A DNA stretch of 64,000 nucleotides from Streptomyces sp. NBC_00483. Its GTDB lineage: Bacteria > Actinomycetota > Actinomycetes > Streptomycetales > Streptomycetaceae. Both the position numbers and the translations under genes were made by a program. Positions 26,180-34,939 of this stretch are shown here, piece by piece. Every line of letters starts with the position of its first letter. Positions within the stretch are counted from its first letter, which is position 1. The stretch spans positions 9,672,001-9,736,000 of the forward strand of contig NZ_CP107880.1 of assembly GCF_036013745.1 (NCBI RefSeq), read 5' to 3'. The notes under the pieces are model-generated. The model was not told the origin of the DNA and ran no database searches. It saw nothing but the letters and a program-made list of their open reading frames with translations.

Positions 26180-27451
26180 TCACGTCGGGATGGCGCAGAT
26201 GCTCTGCCGCGGCACCCCGGTCCCGCCCAACTTCTCCTGGACCTGCTGCAGGTTGCCGAGCAGAGTGCCCGGGTCCTCGCTCCCGTCCGCGTAGTCGAGG
26301 ACGGTGGAAAAGAACGCGGCAGCGACGTCGGGGCTCATCGCGTCGGCCGCGCTGAAGCACAAGGTGTGCTCCCGTGACCGCAGCATCCCGGCGATCCGCT
26401 GCCGCACCGGATGGGCGTAATCGGTCACCTTCCGGTGCGCGGAGAAGGCGGCGGAGCCGGCCGCGTTCACCCAGGCCTGCTGGGCCTTCGCGCCCGCCAG
26501 GTAGCTCACGAACCGGCGGGCGCCGGGGTTGTGCGCGCTGAACATCCCGACGAAGTCGCCCGACACCTCGATGGGCCGGCCGGCATCGGGCGCGGCGAAC
26601 GTGAACCGGGAGTCCTTCTGGAGGGCCGGGGCGAGGCCCGAGCGGGCGCCGTGGGCCAGGCGGCACGTCGGCGAACTCTCGGCCAGCTCTCCGGTCGCCG
26701 CGACGAAGCCCCGTCGGCCCGCGCCCTTCAGTACCTTCCGGCCCACGGCCTCGGCCCAGTCCGACCAGGCCCGCCGCACCGGCTTGGACGTCCAGGGCAG
26801 CTCGCCGGAGACCCACTGTTCGTAGGTGTCCGCTCCCGCGCCCGAGAGCAGCAGGTCCGCTATCCAGTCGGCCCCCGGCCACCCGGACGTCGGACCCGAT
26901 TCGAGGCCGAGGCACCAGGTGAGGTCGGTCTGCCCGGTGACGGAGCGCCATGTCGCGTCGTCGCCCGGTGCGCCCGATGCCTGCTCGTCGTACCAGACGA
27001 GGCTCTTGACGTCGACCTTGACCGGAACCGCGTAGGTGACGCCGTGCACCTGGGCCAGACCGCGGAACGGCTGCTGATAGTCCGCGATGTCGACCGTCTT
27101 GTCCAGGGACCGCAACCGGCCGCCGTTGGCCGTGGTCGTGTCCGCGTACCGGATCACGGCGGCCGCGCTCGGCAGCACCGCCAGGTCCGGCGGGACACCG
27201 GCCTGCACCGAGGCGTCGAGTTGCTGGGTGAGGTCCCGAGTGACCTGGACGTCGACGGGGATGCCGGTGGAGCGCTCGAAGTCCTTGACGAGGCCGTAGA
27301 AGGCCTGGAACTCGTGCGGCTGGGTCCACGGAACCATGATCGTCACGCCCTCGCGGGGGCCGGGACCGCCGCAGCCCGCCAGCGCGATGACGAGGCCCAT
27401 GACCGCGAACAGGCAGGCCAGGCGCGGGTGTCGGAAGGTCGATGTCGTCAT
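26180..27451 (-). CDS. Solute-binding lipoprotein of the kinase/protease cluster
   Basis: 423 residues. A lipoprotein signal ends in VIALAGC (acylated C27). The body is a family 1 (sugar/oligosaccharide type) solute-binding fold: VTIMVPWTQPHEFQAFYGLV near the start, PPDLAVLPSAAAVIRYAD, YAVPVKVDVKSLVWYDEQAS. No ABC permease or ATPase is nearby, so it is probably a sensor rather than a transport component. Its ATG overlaps the stop of the membrane protein (ATGA), which implies translational coupling. By position it corresponds to mycobacterial GlnH, but that protein belongs to the amino-acid-type binding family, so only the layout is shared. Confidence 0.85.
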   Translation of the reverse strand: MTTSTFRHPRLACLFAVMGLVIALAGCGGPGPREGVTIMVPWTQPHEFQAFYGLVKDFERSTGIPVDVQVTRDLTQQLDASVQAGVPPDLAVLPSAAAVIRYADTTTANGGRLRSLDKTVDIADYQQPFRGLAQVHGVTYAVPVKVDVKSLVWYDEQASGAPGDDATWRSVTGQTDLTWCLGLESGPTSGWPGADWIADLLLSGAGADTYEQWVSGELPWTSKPVRRAWSDWAEAVGRKVLKGAGRRGFVAATGELAESSPTCRLAHGARSGLAPALQKDSRFTFAAPDAGRPIEVSGDFVGMFSAHNPGARRFVSYLAGAKAQQAWVNAAGSAAFSAHRKVTDYAHPVRQRIAGMLRSREHTLCFSAADAMSPDVAAAFFSTVLDYADGSEDPGTLLGNLQQVQEKLGGTGVPRQSICAIPT

Positions 27452-28368
27452 GAGTGGGGGAACCTGTACTCGGCGAGGCGTGGCCGGTAGGCGAAGTAGA
27501 TCAGGACGCCGGCCCCGGTGAGGGCCAGCAGGGCGAGGGCCATGACGAGCGGAGCCCCGGCGGTCGGACGGGCCGCCAGGCGCTGCTCGTCCCAGCCGGT
27601 GAGGAGGGCGGCGAAGAGCGTGACGGCGGCGGTGACGGCGAGCGAGGCGGGCAGCAACGGGCCGATGTGGCGGTGGAAGTGCCGGAACAGGATCACCGTG
27701 GTGATCAGGGTGAGGGCCAGCATCACGAGCAGCGGGGCACAGGCGAGCATCCACAGCTGCACGGGGTCGAGCCACCCCTCGCCGCGTTGCCGGTCGAGGC
27801 CGGACGTCTGCAGCTGTTCCAGGTCGTCCAGGGAGGCGAGCACGCCACCGGTGCCGGGGATCGGTTTCCCGGTGTCGGGGTCGCGCATCGATGATGCGGT
27901 CAGGGTCCCCTGCGCGGCGTCCACCGCGTGTTCACCGCTGCGCGGGTAGTCGCGGACCGCCGCGGCCGCCATTTTCAGGCAGGTCGTCAACTGGCCCTGG
28001 ACAAACTGGAATTGGGAGCGCCCCGCGGTGCCTGCCGCATTGCCCTCGGCCGCGGACGTCAGCAGCGTGTTGATGCGCGCGGTCGCGTTGGCGAACTCCG
28101 ATCCTGTGCCGATGAGTTGCAGCTGCCCGGTGCGCGCGGCCGTGGCGAGCGCCTTGTCGGCGGACTGTGCGGCGGTGCGCGCCGACCGGATGTCGTGCAC
28201 GGCCGCGTCGACGCGGCGGGCGGAGGTGATCTGCTGCGTTCCGTCGGTGGCCACCAGGATGTAGACGATCGCGACCGCGCACACCATGGCGAGCATGCCC
28301 ACACGGATCCACCGCAGGACCACCACCGGGTGGAGCGTGCGCAGGACGGCGCGTGCCGCGGTCCTCAA
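27448..28368 (-). CDS. Four-helix membrane protein with extracytoplasmic sensor region (GlnX-like position)
   Basis: 306 residues. One membrane helix at about 22-41 (VGMLAMVCAVAIVYILVA) is followed by a ~160-residue extracytoplasmic, mostly helical region, then three more helices (~203-228, 236-258, 271-294) and a short cytoplasmic tail. The start is TTG 28368 preceded by GAGGGGG and overlapping the vWA stop (TTGA). Topology and placement between a PknG-like kinase and a solute-binding lipoprotein resemble mycobacterial GlnX, which relays ligand binding to PknG. I see no sequence evidence beyond topology, so homology is inferred. Confidence 0.75.
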   Translation of the reverse strand: MRTAARAVLRTLHPVVVLRWIRVGMLAMVCAVAIVYILVATDGTQQITSARRVDAAVHDIRSARTAAQSADKALATAARTGQLQLIGTGSEFANATARINTLLTSAAEGNAAGTAGRSQFQFVQGQLTTCLKMAAAAVRDYPRSGEHAVDAAQGTLTASSMRDPDTGKPIPGTGGVLASLDDLEQLQTSGLDRQRGEGWLDPVQLWMLACAPLLVMLALTLITTVILFRHFHRHIGPLLPASLAVTAAVTLFAALLTGWDEQRLAARPTAGAPLVMALALLALTGAGVLIYFAYRPRLAEYRFPHS

Positions 28369-29840
28369 CCTGCCCCCTCGGGACCGATCCTGGCGCCGCA
28401 CGGTTCGCAGAACTTCGCGTCGGGCGCGACGAGCGGTCCCTGACAGTTCGGGCAGACGCCGGTGTCGCGGCGGGGTCCGGTGTCGGCGTCGACGGGGTCG
28501 TCGGGCACGGGGCCGGTATGCGTCGCGTCCAGGCCGATCCGCTGAATCTGCCCGTTCGAGACACCGGTCCGCACGACGGGCTTCCCGTCGGGACCGTCCT
28601 GCGCCATGGCGTGAAGGAGGCGCAACCGGCGGGTGTCGCCGAGCTGTTCGGCGAGAGCGAGCGCCTGCCGCAACTTCGCGTCGGCGAGCGCGCTGTCCCC
28701 TCGCTCGTGCGCGTCGGCGCAGTCCTGCATCGCGAAGCGGAGTTCGCGTTCGGCCTCCACGCGGGTGAGGTTGGCGGAGACCGGGATCGCGAACGCCTTG
28801 TTCGACCGGCGTTTCACGACCAGAACGCGCTCGTCGGTGCACGTGGGCCGGTCGGCCTGCCCCGCCGCGGGTTCGGTCCGCAGAGTCATGGTGGCGGCCT
28901 GCACCCGATGGTTCAAGGGGAGGCTCTCGGGCTCGAAGTGCACGGACACGTGGTACTGGTGTGCCCCCGCGGCCCAGGCGCCGAGCGGGATGTGGATCTC
29001 GGCCCCGCGCTCCTGGCGCTGGTCCGTCAGGTCGACCTGGACGGGGCGGGTCTGGCGCACGAAACCCAGGTCGAACCGGTCGGTGAGGCTCAGGGCGAGG
29101 TACATCCTCGGTATGACCAGCTGCTGGGCATCCTGCATGAGACGGACGAAGTCCTCGGTGAGGTCGGGGATGTCGAGCACCGCGGCCGCGCTTCCGTGCA
29201 GGCCCTCGGTGACCGTGCGGATCGCGGTGCGGTGCCAGTGCTCGCCGAGGCCGCGGGCGTCGCAGGTGAATCGGTCGGCGCAGCCGCGCACCGCGTTCGC
29301 GAGCTGCTCCGGGGTCTCGTGCTCGTTCTTGCCGTCCGTGTAGAGGACGGCGTGGCAGACGGTGTCCGAGCCCGTCGACGTGTCGAAGAGGTCCCGGGTG
29401 AGGGTGAGCCAGCGGCCGATCCGCGTACCGCCCTGGGCGACTTGGGCGGCGACCTGGTGTTTCGCGTGCTGTCGCACGTGCTGGTCGACCGGTGCGAGGG
29501 GGCGACCGGGAGGCGGGTAGATCACCGTGGCTTCGTGGTCGCCCGCGACGATTCCGAGCAGGGTGCCGTCCCGCAGGGTGTCGATCGCGGCCGACACGGC
29601 CTTCTTGGCCTCGTCCAGCTTGCCGCTCGCGGCCATCGACTGGGAGCGGTCCATGATGAGGACCTCGGCGTGCCGCGGACCGTGCCCCGCCTTCTCGTCC
29701 CCCGGGCCGTCCCGGGCCTCGCCGGCGGGGCGGGCGCGTACGGTGAGCAGCGCGTCGGCGCGGGCCGCGTCGACGGCCAGGTCTTCCGGCGCGTCCACCT
29801 CCACCGTGAAGGTCAACCGGCCACGCGATGTATTCCCCAT
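28365..29840 (-). CDS. vWA-domain protein with C-terminal zinc ribbon
   Basis: 491 residues. A von Willebrand A domain spans about 58-235, with a metal-ion site DRSQS (64-68) and the later YTDGKN block. A beta-rich region (~260-360) and a short helical segment (~375-430) follow, then a zinc ribbon at the end with C463, C466, C478 and C481. ATG 29840 has GGGGAGAGC upstream. Zinc ribbons also occur on the neighbouring kinase, so the two may assemble. vWA proteins commonly scaffold metal-dependent protein interactions in bacterial conflict systems. Confidence 0.85.
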   Translation of the reverse strand: MGNTSRGRLTFTVEVDAPEDLAVDAARADALLTVRARPAGEARDGPGDEKAGHGPRHAEVLIMDRSQSMAASGKLDEAKKAVSAAIDTLRDGTLLGIVAGDHEATVIYPPPGRPLAPVDQHVRQHAKHQVAAQVAQGGTRIGRWLTLTRDLFDTSTGSDTVCHAVLYTDGKNEHETPEQLANAVRGCADRFTCDARGLGEHWHRTAIRTVTEGLHGSAAAVLDIPDLTEDFVRLMQDAQQLVIPRMYLALSLTDRFDLGFVRQTRPVQVDLTDQRQERGAEIHIPLGAWAAGAHQYHVSVHFEPESLPLNHRVQAATMTLRTEPAAGQADRPTCTDERVLVVKRRSNKAFAIPVSANLTRVEAERELRFAMQDCADAHERGDSALADAKLRQALALAEQLGDTRRLRLLHAMAQDGPDGKPVVRTGVSNGQIQRIGLDATHTGPVPDDPVDADTGPRRDTGVCPNCQGPLVAPDAKFCEPCGARIGPEGAG

Positions 29841-29936
29841 CGCTCTCCCCCCGACTGCATGGCACACAGCGTCCGTGCGGTGGGCCTCCCTGCCCCGGAT
29901 GCCCGGCACGAACCAGCGTGAGCCTAGCGTCTGCCG

Positions 29937-32153
29937 TCACTGTCCGGAACTGCTGAGGCGCAGGGAGTTATCGCCCTGGGGTCCGGGCTCGATCGCTCGC
30001 GTGCGACGGCGCGGGCTCCACGGCCATCGGGGCGGCGGTCGGAGGTGATTGGCCAAGTCGACCAGGGTTCTGGCCTGTTGGTCGCCGATGGCGTGCCGCG
30101 CCAGGGTGCGTATCTCCCTGGACAGGGCCAACCGGGCGCCTTCACGGACGAATTGGGCGTGGGCCAGTTCCGCGCCGAGGCTCGCGTGGTCCGCTTCGTC
30201 CACGTCCAGGGCCGTGAACTGCTCGCGCAGTCGCGCACCGCTGTCGAGTCCCGCTTCGTAACGGGCGACGCCGAGCCGGAACTGTGCGATCCGGGCCTCC
30301 TGTTCGGAGGGAAGCTCATGCGTCAGTGTCTCGACGACCCGGGCGGCGGCTTCCGTCTCCCCGGTCCTGTGCAGGACGCGGGCCAGGCCGAAGCCGGCGG
30401 CGCCGAGCGCCGGAGCGGTGTCGAACGCGGTGGCGTAACGCGCCCTCGCCGAAGAAGGGTTGCGGGCGAGCTCGAAGCACAGGCCGAGTGCCAGGTGGGG
30501 GACGAGTTCGCCAGGGAGTGCGGCACGTACGTCCTTGAAGCGGGCGATCGCCTCCTTCACCTGATCGTGCGTCAGGGCGAGCAGTGCCGCGTACCAGGCT
30601 CGCATCCAGTGCCCAGCGGGGAGCGGTACGTTCTTCAGTGCCTGCGCGCACTCCTCGACCTCGCCCGCACCCAACATGCTTCTGCACAGCGCCAGTTGGT
30701 GTTGTACGTCCTCGGTGACCAGTCGGTCGTCGGGGTCCCGTACGGGCTTCGGCAGCGCAGCCGCGATCGCCGCCGCCCCCGGTGTCGAGAACGGTGGCGG
30801 CAGCGGCAGCAGCAGGGCGCGTAACTCGTGCGGTGTGGGCGGCGGGTCCGTCGGCTCGGGCCGCGCGGGCACCCTGTCGGTCCAATGGGGCAGTGGTACG
30901 GCGCCGGTCCAATGGGCGAGCGGCCGGGCCGCTCCGAGGCCCCCGTACAGCGTCGGGGCGACCGGTCCGAACAGTGCGGACGCCCGCTGGACGGGGCGGG
31001 GTGCCGAGGACGCCGCGGCGACCTGGCGCAGCACACCGCTGAGTTGCTCGCCGAACTGGCGGGCCGAGGTGAACCGCCGGTCGGGCCCGCCGTCGTGGGT
31101 GGCCCTCTGGAGCAGCAGCGTGAGCGCCTGCACGCCAGGGGCCGAAGGGGTGGCCAGATGGGCCCGGCACAGTTCCCGAAGTGACTCGCCCAACCCGTAC
31201 AGATCGAATCCGGGGGTCGGGCCGATCGTGTACTCCGCGTCGTCCGGCCCGGGTGCGTACGTGGGCGTGTATTCGACGAACGGTGAGGTGTCGTCCGTGG
31301 TGCGCACGGCCCCGAAGTCGATGAGCCGCACCCGGTCACGGGCGAGGTCCGGGGCGTTCTTCTGGACGCGTGCCGTGGTCGTCTCCTGGAAGCGGATGAT
31401 GTTCAGCGGCTTCACGTCGCAGTGCAGCAGCCCGCGGTGGTGCAGATAGTCGAGGGCCTGCAGGATGCGCAGGCCGTGCGCGAGCAGGTCCGCGAGCTCG
31501 TCCCCCGGACGTGCCGAGAGCGCGGAACCGGGAACGTACTCGAGGACGAGATAGCTGCGGCGGTGCTCGCCCTCGCCCTCCTCCTCGTGGCCGAGGATGC
31601 GGACGATGGCGTCGTGCCGGAGGTCGACCAGGACGTCGCGCTCCCACTTCGACTTGGACGTACGCAACTGCTTGACGACGACCTGGATCCCGAGCCTGCG
31701 GTCGTAGGCGAGGTAGGCGGCGCCGTAGGAGCCCTGTCCGAGCAGCTGCCTGACCTCGTAGCGGTCCGCGATCACGAGACCTTCGATCTGCGTGAAGTCG
31801 AAGCGCGTCCCGCAGTACGCGCAGAAGCCCGCGGTGAGCCCGGCCTGTCCGTCCCGGCCGCGTCCGACGGGCTTCCCGCAGCCGGGGTTCGCGCAGAACC
31901 GGTGCGACTCGTTGAGCGTCCCCGCGTCGGTCGGCCGCGTGGTCGTGGCCCCCCGGTGCAGCTGGGGGTCGTCGACCAGGGCGAGGCCGTACCACGGGTC
32001 GGGGCGCACCCGGCGCACACCGACGCGCGGTGGTGGCGCCACGGCGGGCGGGCCCATGCGCTCGCGCGGGAGCGGCTCCAGGGCGCACACCGTGCAGAAC
32101 CCGTGCTCATTGATGGTGCCTTCACCGCATTCGGGACGGTTGCACTCCCTCAT
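29937..32153 (-). CDS. PknG-like serine/threonine kinase (zinc ribbons - kinase - TPR-like tail)
   Basis: 738 residues. The N-terminus has two zinc-ribbon-like pairs: C4, C9, C20, C23 and C87, C92, C111, C114. The kinase domain (~130-400) is intact: glycine loop LGQGSYGAAY, K161 in VVVKQL, HCDVKPLN with D246 and RLIDFGAVR with D279. A proline-rich segment (~410-480) leads to a helical-repeat (TPR-like) region to about 690. Zinc fold + kinase + TPR is the layout of mycobacterial PknG, which is soluble and links amino-acid sensing to metabolism. GGAGGGG precedes the ATG, 24 bp after the protease stop. Confidence 0.85.
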   Translation of the reverse strand: MRECNRPECGEGTINEHGFCTVCALEPLPRERMGPPAVAPPPRVGVRRVRPDPWYGLALVDDPQLHRGATTTRPTDAGTLNESHRFCANPGCGKPVGRGRDGQAGLTAGFCAYCGTRFDFTQIEGLVIADRYEVRQLLGQGSYGAAYLAYDRRLGIQVVVKQLRTSKSKWERDVLVDLRHDAIVRILGHEEEGEGEHRRSYLVLEYVPGSALSARPGDELADLLAHGLRILQALDYLHHRGLLHCDVKPLNIIRFQETTTARVQKNAPDLARDRVRLIDFGAVRTTDDTSPFVEYTPTYAPGPDDAEYTIGPTPGFDLYGLGESLRELCRAHLATPSAPGVQALTLLLQRATHDGGPDRRFTSARQFGEQLSGVLRQVAAASSAPRPVQRASALFGPVAPTLYGGLGAARPLAHWTGAVPLPHWTDRVPARPEPTDPPPTPHELRALLLPLPPPFSTPGAAAIAAALPKPVRDPDDRLVTEDVQHQLALCRSMLGAGEVEECAQALKNVPLPAGHWMRAWYAALLALTHDQVKEAIARFKDVRAALPGELVPHLALGLCFELARNPSSARARYATAFDTAPALGAAGFGLARVLHRTGETEAAARVVETLTHELPSEQEARIAQFRLGVARYEAGLDSGARLREQFTALDVDEADHASLGAELAHAQFVREGARLALSREIRTLARHAIGDQQARTLVDLANHLRPPPRWPWSPRRRTRAIEPGPQGDNSLRLSSSGQ

Positions 32154-32177
32154 GGCCTCACCCCTCCTGACGTATCC

Positions 32178-33935
32178 CTACTGCGCCGCATCGCCCTCGA
32201 TGCGCCGGTCGATCGCCGCGACGTACCGGGGAACGCGACGCCTGGCCGCCGCGAGATCGACGGGAACGCCGTGCAGGGCACGCGCGGCGGCCGCGTACAG
32301 CTCCACGAGCTCCAGGTCCCCCTCCTCCCGGTGCTCCTCGCCGATCAGCCGGGCGGCGCGACCCCGGTACAGATCGAGGGTGACGCCGAGCTCCGTGCGC
32401 TCGCTCTGCATCGTCCGCAACTCGTCGGTGTAGTGCGCCAGCGCCTCCTGGGCCGCCCGCGCGTGCCGCGCCACGGCGGCCAGTTCACCGCCAGGGTCGG
32501 CGGTGCCGGCCACCGCGAGCCGGACGGCCAGGCGCGGGGCCTGGGCCACCGGCAGGCGCGGCGGCTCCAGGAACCTGTTCGCGGGCGTCTGCTTCGCCCG
32601 CACCGCACGCTCCTCGACCCGGGCGAGCCGGTCGACGGCCTCAAGGGCCTTTTCCGGAGTCACCCTCTCCTCCGATCCGTCGCCGGACAGCGGGGTCGGA
32701 TCGAGCGACGTGTCGTGCGGGAGGTCGCGCGGCGGTGGCTCCTCGAAGCCCAGGACGAGCCGCATCCCGCGGGCGCGGGCCCGCCGCGCCAGCGGAGCCA
32801 GCACGTCGGAGATCAACCGCTGGGGATCGGTGGCCTGGTCGACGCCGTCCACGATCACGCAGGCGGGCGGCCGCCGATGCGTCAGGACGTGCACCAACTC
32901 CGGGGCGGAATCCGTGTGGTGGGCGATCCCGAAACGCCGGACGAGATACTTGATCACCTCGTCCGTCGACCGGCCCCGTGCGTCGTACGCGGCGTCCACG
33001 GCGCCGAATCCGAGCGAGGTGTCGCCCGTGGTGCGGGAGCGAACGCCCCGGTCGTCGGCTGGCGGGGCCGCCGCGTCCGAGGTCCGGGCGAGACGCACCA
33101 ACCACGACGAGCCGGGTCCTGTGGCCCGTCCCGTCACCAGGACGACGGCGCCCGACCAGGAGCCGCCGCTCAGCATCCCGGCCAGCTCCTTCGTCAGCGC
33201 GCGCTGCAGCGGATCCTCGAGCAGTGCGTCGCCCGTCCCGTTGCCGTTGTCGGGAGCGCCGAGCAGGGCGATGCCGGGCTCGCCGTCGCAGAACTCCCTG
33301 ATCCGGTCCACGTAATACAAGATCGTCTCGGTGGGCAGTATCCAGGCCGCCCTGGCGTTCTCGTCCCGGTACTCGGCGACGACGATGCCGATCACCTTGT
33401 CCTCGAAGTCCCCGTCCAGGGCCATCACCCCGGCGCCCGAATACCCCGGAACGATCCACGGGCCGTCCGGGTCCAGCTTCTTGAGCTGACCCCACTCGCC
33501 CTCCGCGCCGCCCGACCCGGCCAGCTCCGCGTCGGCGCTGAGACCGTTCGGTACGTTCGCCGGGAATCCGTAGGCACGGACCCTGCCCCCGGAGATCGGC
33601 GCCCTCCACAGCGTGGTGCGCTGCCCGCACCCCGGCTCCTCGGCCAGTTCGAGGAGCGCGACGTCACCGCGCTGCGTGCCCTTGTACACCCAGGTGCCGT
33701 CGACGACTTGGGCGTCGAGCGTCCACTCCGGCACACAGGCCACGCTGCGTACGCGCACCCGCGCCGCGGGCCGGGGCGCCTCGCTCGTGTCGGATGTGCC
33801 GCCGGCGTACTTCACCACGTGCGCACACGTCAGCACGTACCGGTCGTCGAGCAGGACCCCCGCGCCGTGCCACTGCCCGTTCACGTCGTCGATCCGCACC
33901 CGCCACGGCTCGTCGTGGTGCTGATGCTGTGTCAT
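32178..33935 (-). CDS. Trypsin-like serine protease with degenerate NTPase-like region
   Basis: 585 residues. The trypsin domain (~8-215) has an intact triad: H39 in VLTCAHVV, D91 in RGDVALLEL and S166 in PGYSGAGVM. There is no signal peptide, so it acts in the cytoplasm. From ~255 to 400 an NTPase-like stretch follows, with a P-loop-like VTGRATGPGSSW that lacks the phosphate-binding lysine and a Walker B-like ACVIVDGVDQ. The C-terminus (~430-585) is alpha-helical. ATG 33935 was taken over an upstream GTG for lack of a better site. It is the promoter-proximal gene of the cluster, about 110 bp downstream of purU. Confidence 0.85.
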   Translation of the reverse strand: MTQHQHHDEPWRVRIDDVNGQWHGAGVLLDDRYVLTCAHVVKYAGGTSDTSEAPRPAARVRVRSVACVPEWTLDAQVVDGTWVYKGTQRGDVALLELAEEPGCGQRTTLWRAPISGGRVRAYGFPANVPNGLSADAELAGSGGAEGEWGQLKKLDPDGPWIVPGYSGAGVMALDGDFEDKVIGIVVAEYRDENARAAWILPTETILYYVDRIREFCDGEPGIALLGAPDNGNGTGDALLEDPLQRALTKELAGMLSGGSWSGAVVLVTGRATGPGSSWLVRLARTSDAAAPPADDRGVRSRTTGDTSLGFGAVDAAYDARGRSTDEVIKYLVRRFGIAHHTDSAPELVHVLTHRRPPACVIVDGVDQATDPQRLISDVLAPLARRARARGMRLVLGFEEPPPRDLPHDTSLDPTPLSGDGSEERVTPEKALEAVDRLARVEERAVRAKQTPANRFLEPPRLPVAQAPRLAVRLAVAGTADPGGELAAVARHARAAQEALAHYTDELRTMQSERTELGVTLDLYRGRAARLIGEEHREEGDLELVELYAAAARALHGVPVDLAAARRRVPRYVAAIDRRIEGDAAQ

Positions 33936-34047
33936 CCCGTCCACGTTACCCACCGGACGGGTGGTGCAGGAGGCTTCGTCCGCAGTTCCTGCTTTCTGGT
34001 AATTCCCCTTCCCCCGTACTGACTTGAGTCCTGACGCGTGGTTGGTC

Positions 34048-34926
34048 TCAGTTGAAGACGACCGTCCGGTTTCCGTGCAGCAGGACGCGGTTCTGGCAGT
34101 GCCAGTTCACCGCGCGGGCCAGCGCGACCCGCTCGGCGTCCCGGCCGACGAGGACGAGTTCCCGGGCGCTCTGGCGGTGGTCCACGCGGATCACCTCCTG
34201 CTCGATGATGGGCCCCTCGTCCAGGTCCCCGGTGACGTAGTGGGCGGTCGCGCCGACGAGCTTGACGCCCCGCGCGTGGGCCTGGTGGTAGGGCTTGGCG
34301 CCGGCGAAGCTCGGCAGGAACGAGTGGTGGATGTTGATGGCCCGCCCCTCCAGCGCCTTGCACAGGTCGTCGGAGAGGATCTGCATGTACCGGGCGAGCA
34401 CCACCAGGTCGATGGCGTGCTCGTCCACGAGCCGCAACAGCTGCTCCTCGGCCCCCGCCTTGGTGTCACGGGTGACCGGCACGTGCAGGAACTCCACGCC
34501 CGCCTGCTCCGCCTGTTCGCGCAGATCGGGATGGTTGGAGACGACGAGGGCGATGTCCCCGTCGAGGGTGCCGCTGCGCCACCGGTACAGCAGGTCGGCA
34601 AGGCAGTGGTCGAACTTCGACACCATGACGAGCACCCGGGGTGTGGCCGCCGCGTCGCGCAGCCGCCAGTCCATCGCGTACGTCTCGGCCGTGGCGGCGA
34701 AGCGCTCCTCCAGGTGGGCCGGTCCTGTCCCGGCGGGCGCGTTGAAACTCGTCCGCAGGAAGACGGTGTCGTTGTCGGTGTCGTCGAACTGCTGGTGCTC
34801 GGTGATGTCGCAGCCCTCGCCGACCAGGAACGCGGTGACGGCGTGCACGATGCCGGGGCGGGCCGGGCAGTTGAGGGTCAGGATGTACTGATCGCTGTCG
34901 GTGCGTGCGCTGCGTGTGGTGGTCAC
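34048..34926 (-). CDS. purU: Formyltetrahydrofolate deformylase
   Basis: 292 residues. An N-terminal ACT domain (TLNCPARPGIVHAVTAFLVG) is followed by the formyltransferase fold with NIHHSFLPSF (N, H, H catalytic region) and TGDLDEGPIIEQEV, where the Asp is catalytic. It hydrolyses 10-formyl-THF to formate and THF, recycling the folate loaded by sarcosine and dimethylglycine demethylation. GTG 34926 has GAGGAGAC upstream, 13 bp after soxG, so it is the last gene of the sox operon. Confidence 0.93.
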   Translation of the reverse strand: MTTTRSARTDSDQYILTLNCPARPGIVHAVTAFLVGEGCDITEHQQFDDTDNDTVFLRTSFNAPAGTGPAHLEERFAATAETYAMDWRLRDAAATPRVLVMVSKFDHCLADLLYRWRSGTLDGDIALVVSNHPDLREQAEQAGVEFLHVPVTRDTKAGAEEQLLRLVDEHAIDLVVLARYMQILSDDLCKALEGRAINIHHSFLPSFAGAKPYHQAHARGVKLVGATAHYVTGDLDEGPIIEQEVIRVDHRQSARELVLVGRDAERVALARAVNWHCQNRVLLHGNRTVVFN

Positions 34927-34939
34927 GGCAGGTGTCTCC

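Noticed and set aside
26180..27451. The solute-binding protein as part of an ABC importer
   Set aside because: No permease or ATPase is in the cluster and its gene overlaps a four-helix membrane protein without an EAA loop, so a sensing role fits better.
28369..29940. An 830-codon frame joining the membrane protein to an upstream extension
   Set aside because: The upstream part lies antisense-like in another frame of the vWA gene and is Arg/Gly-rich; the TTG start at 28368 with GAGGGGG and a stop-start overlap explains the gene.
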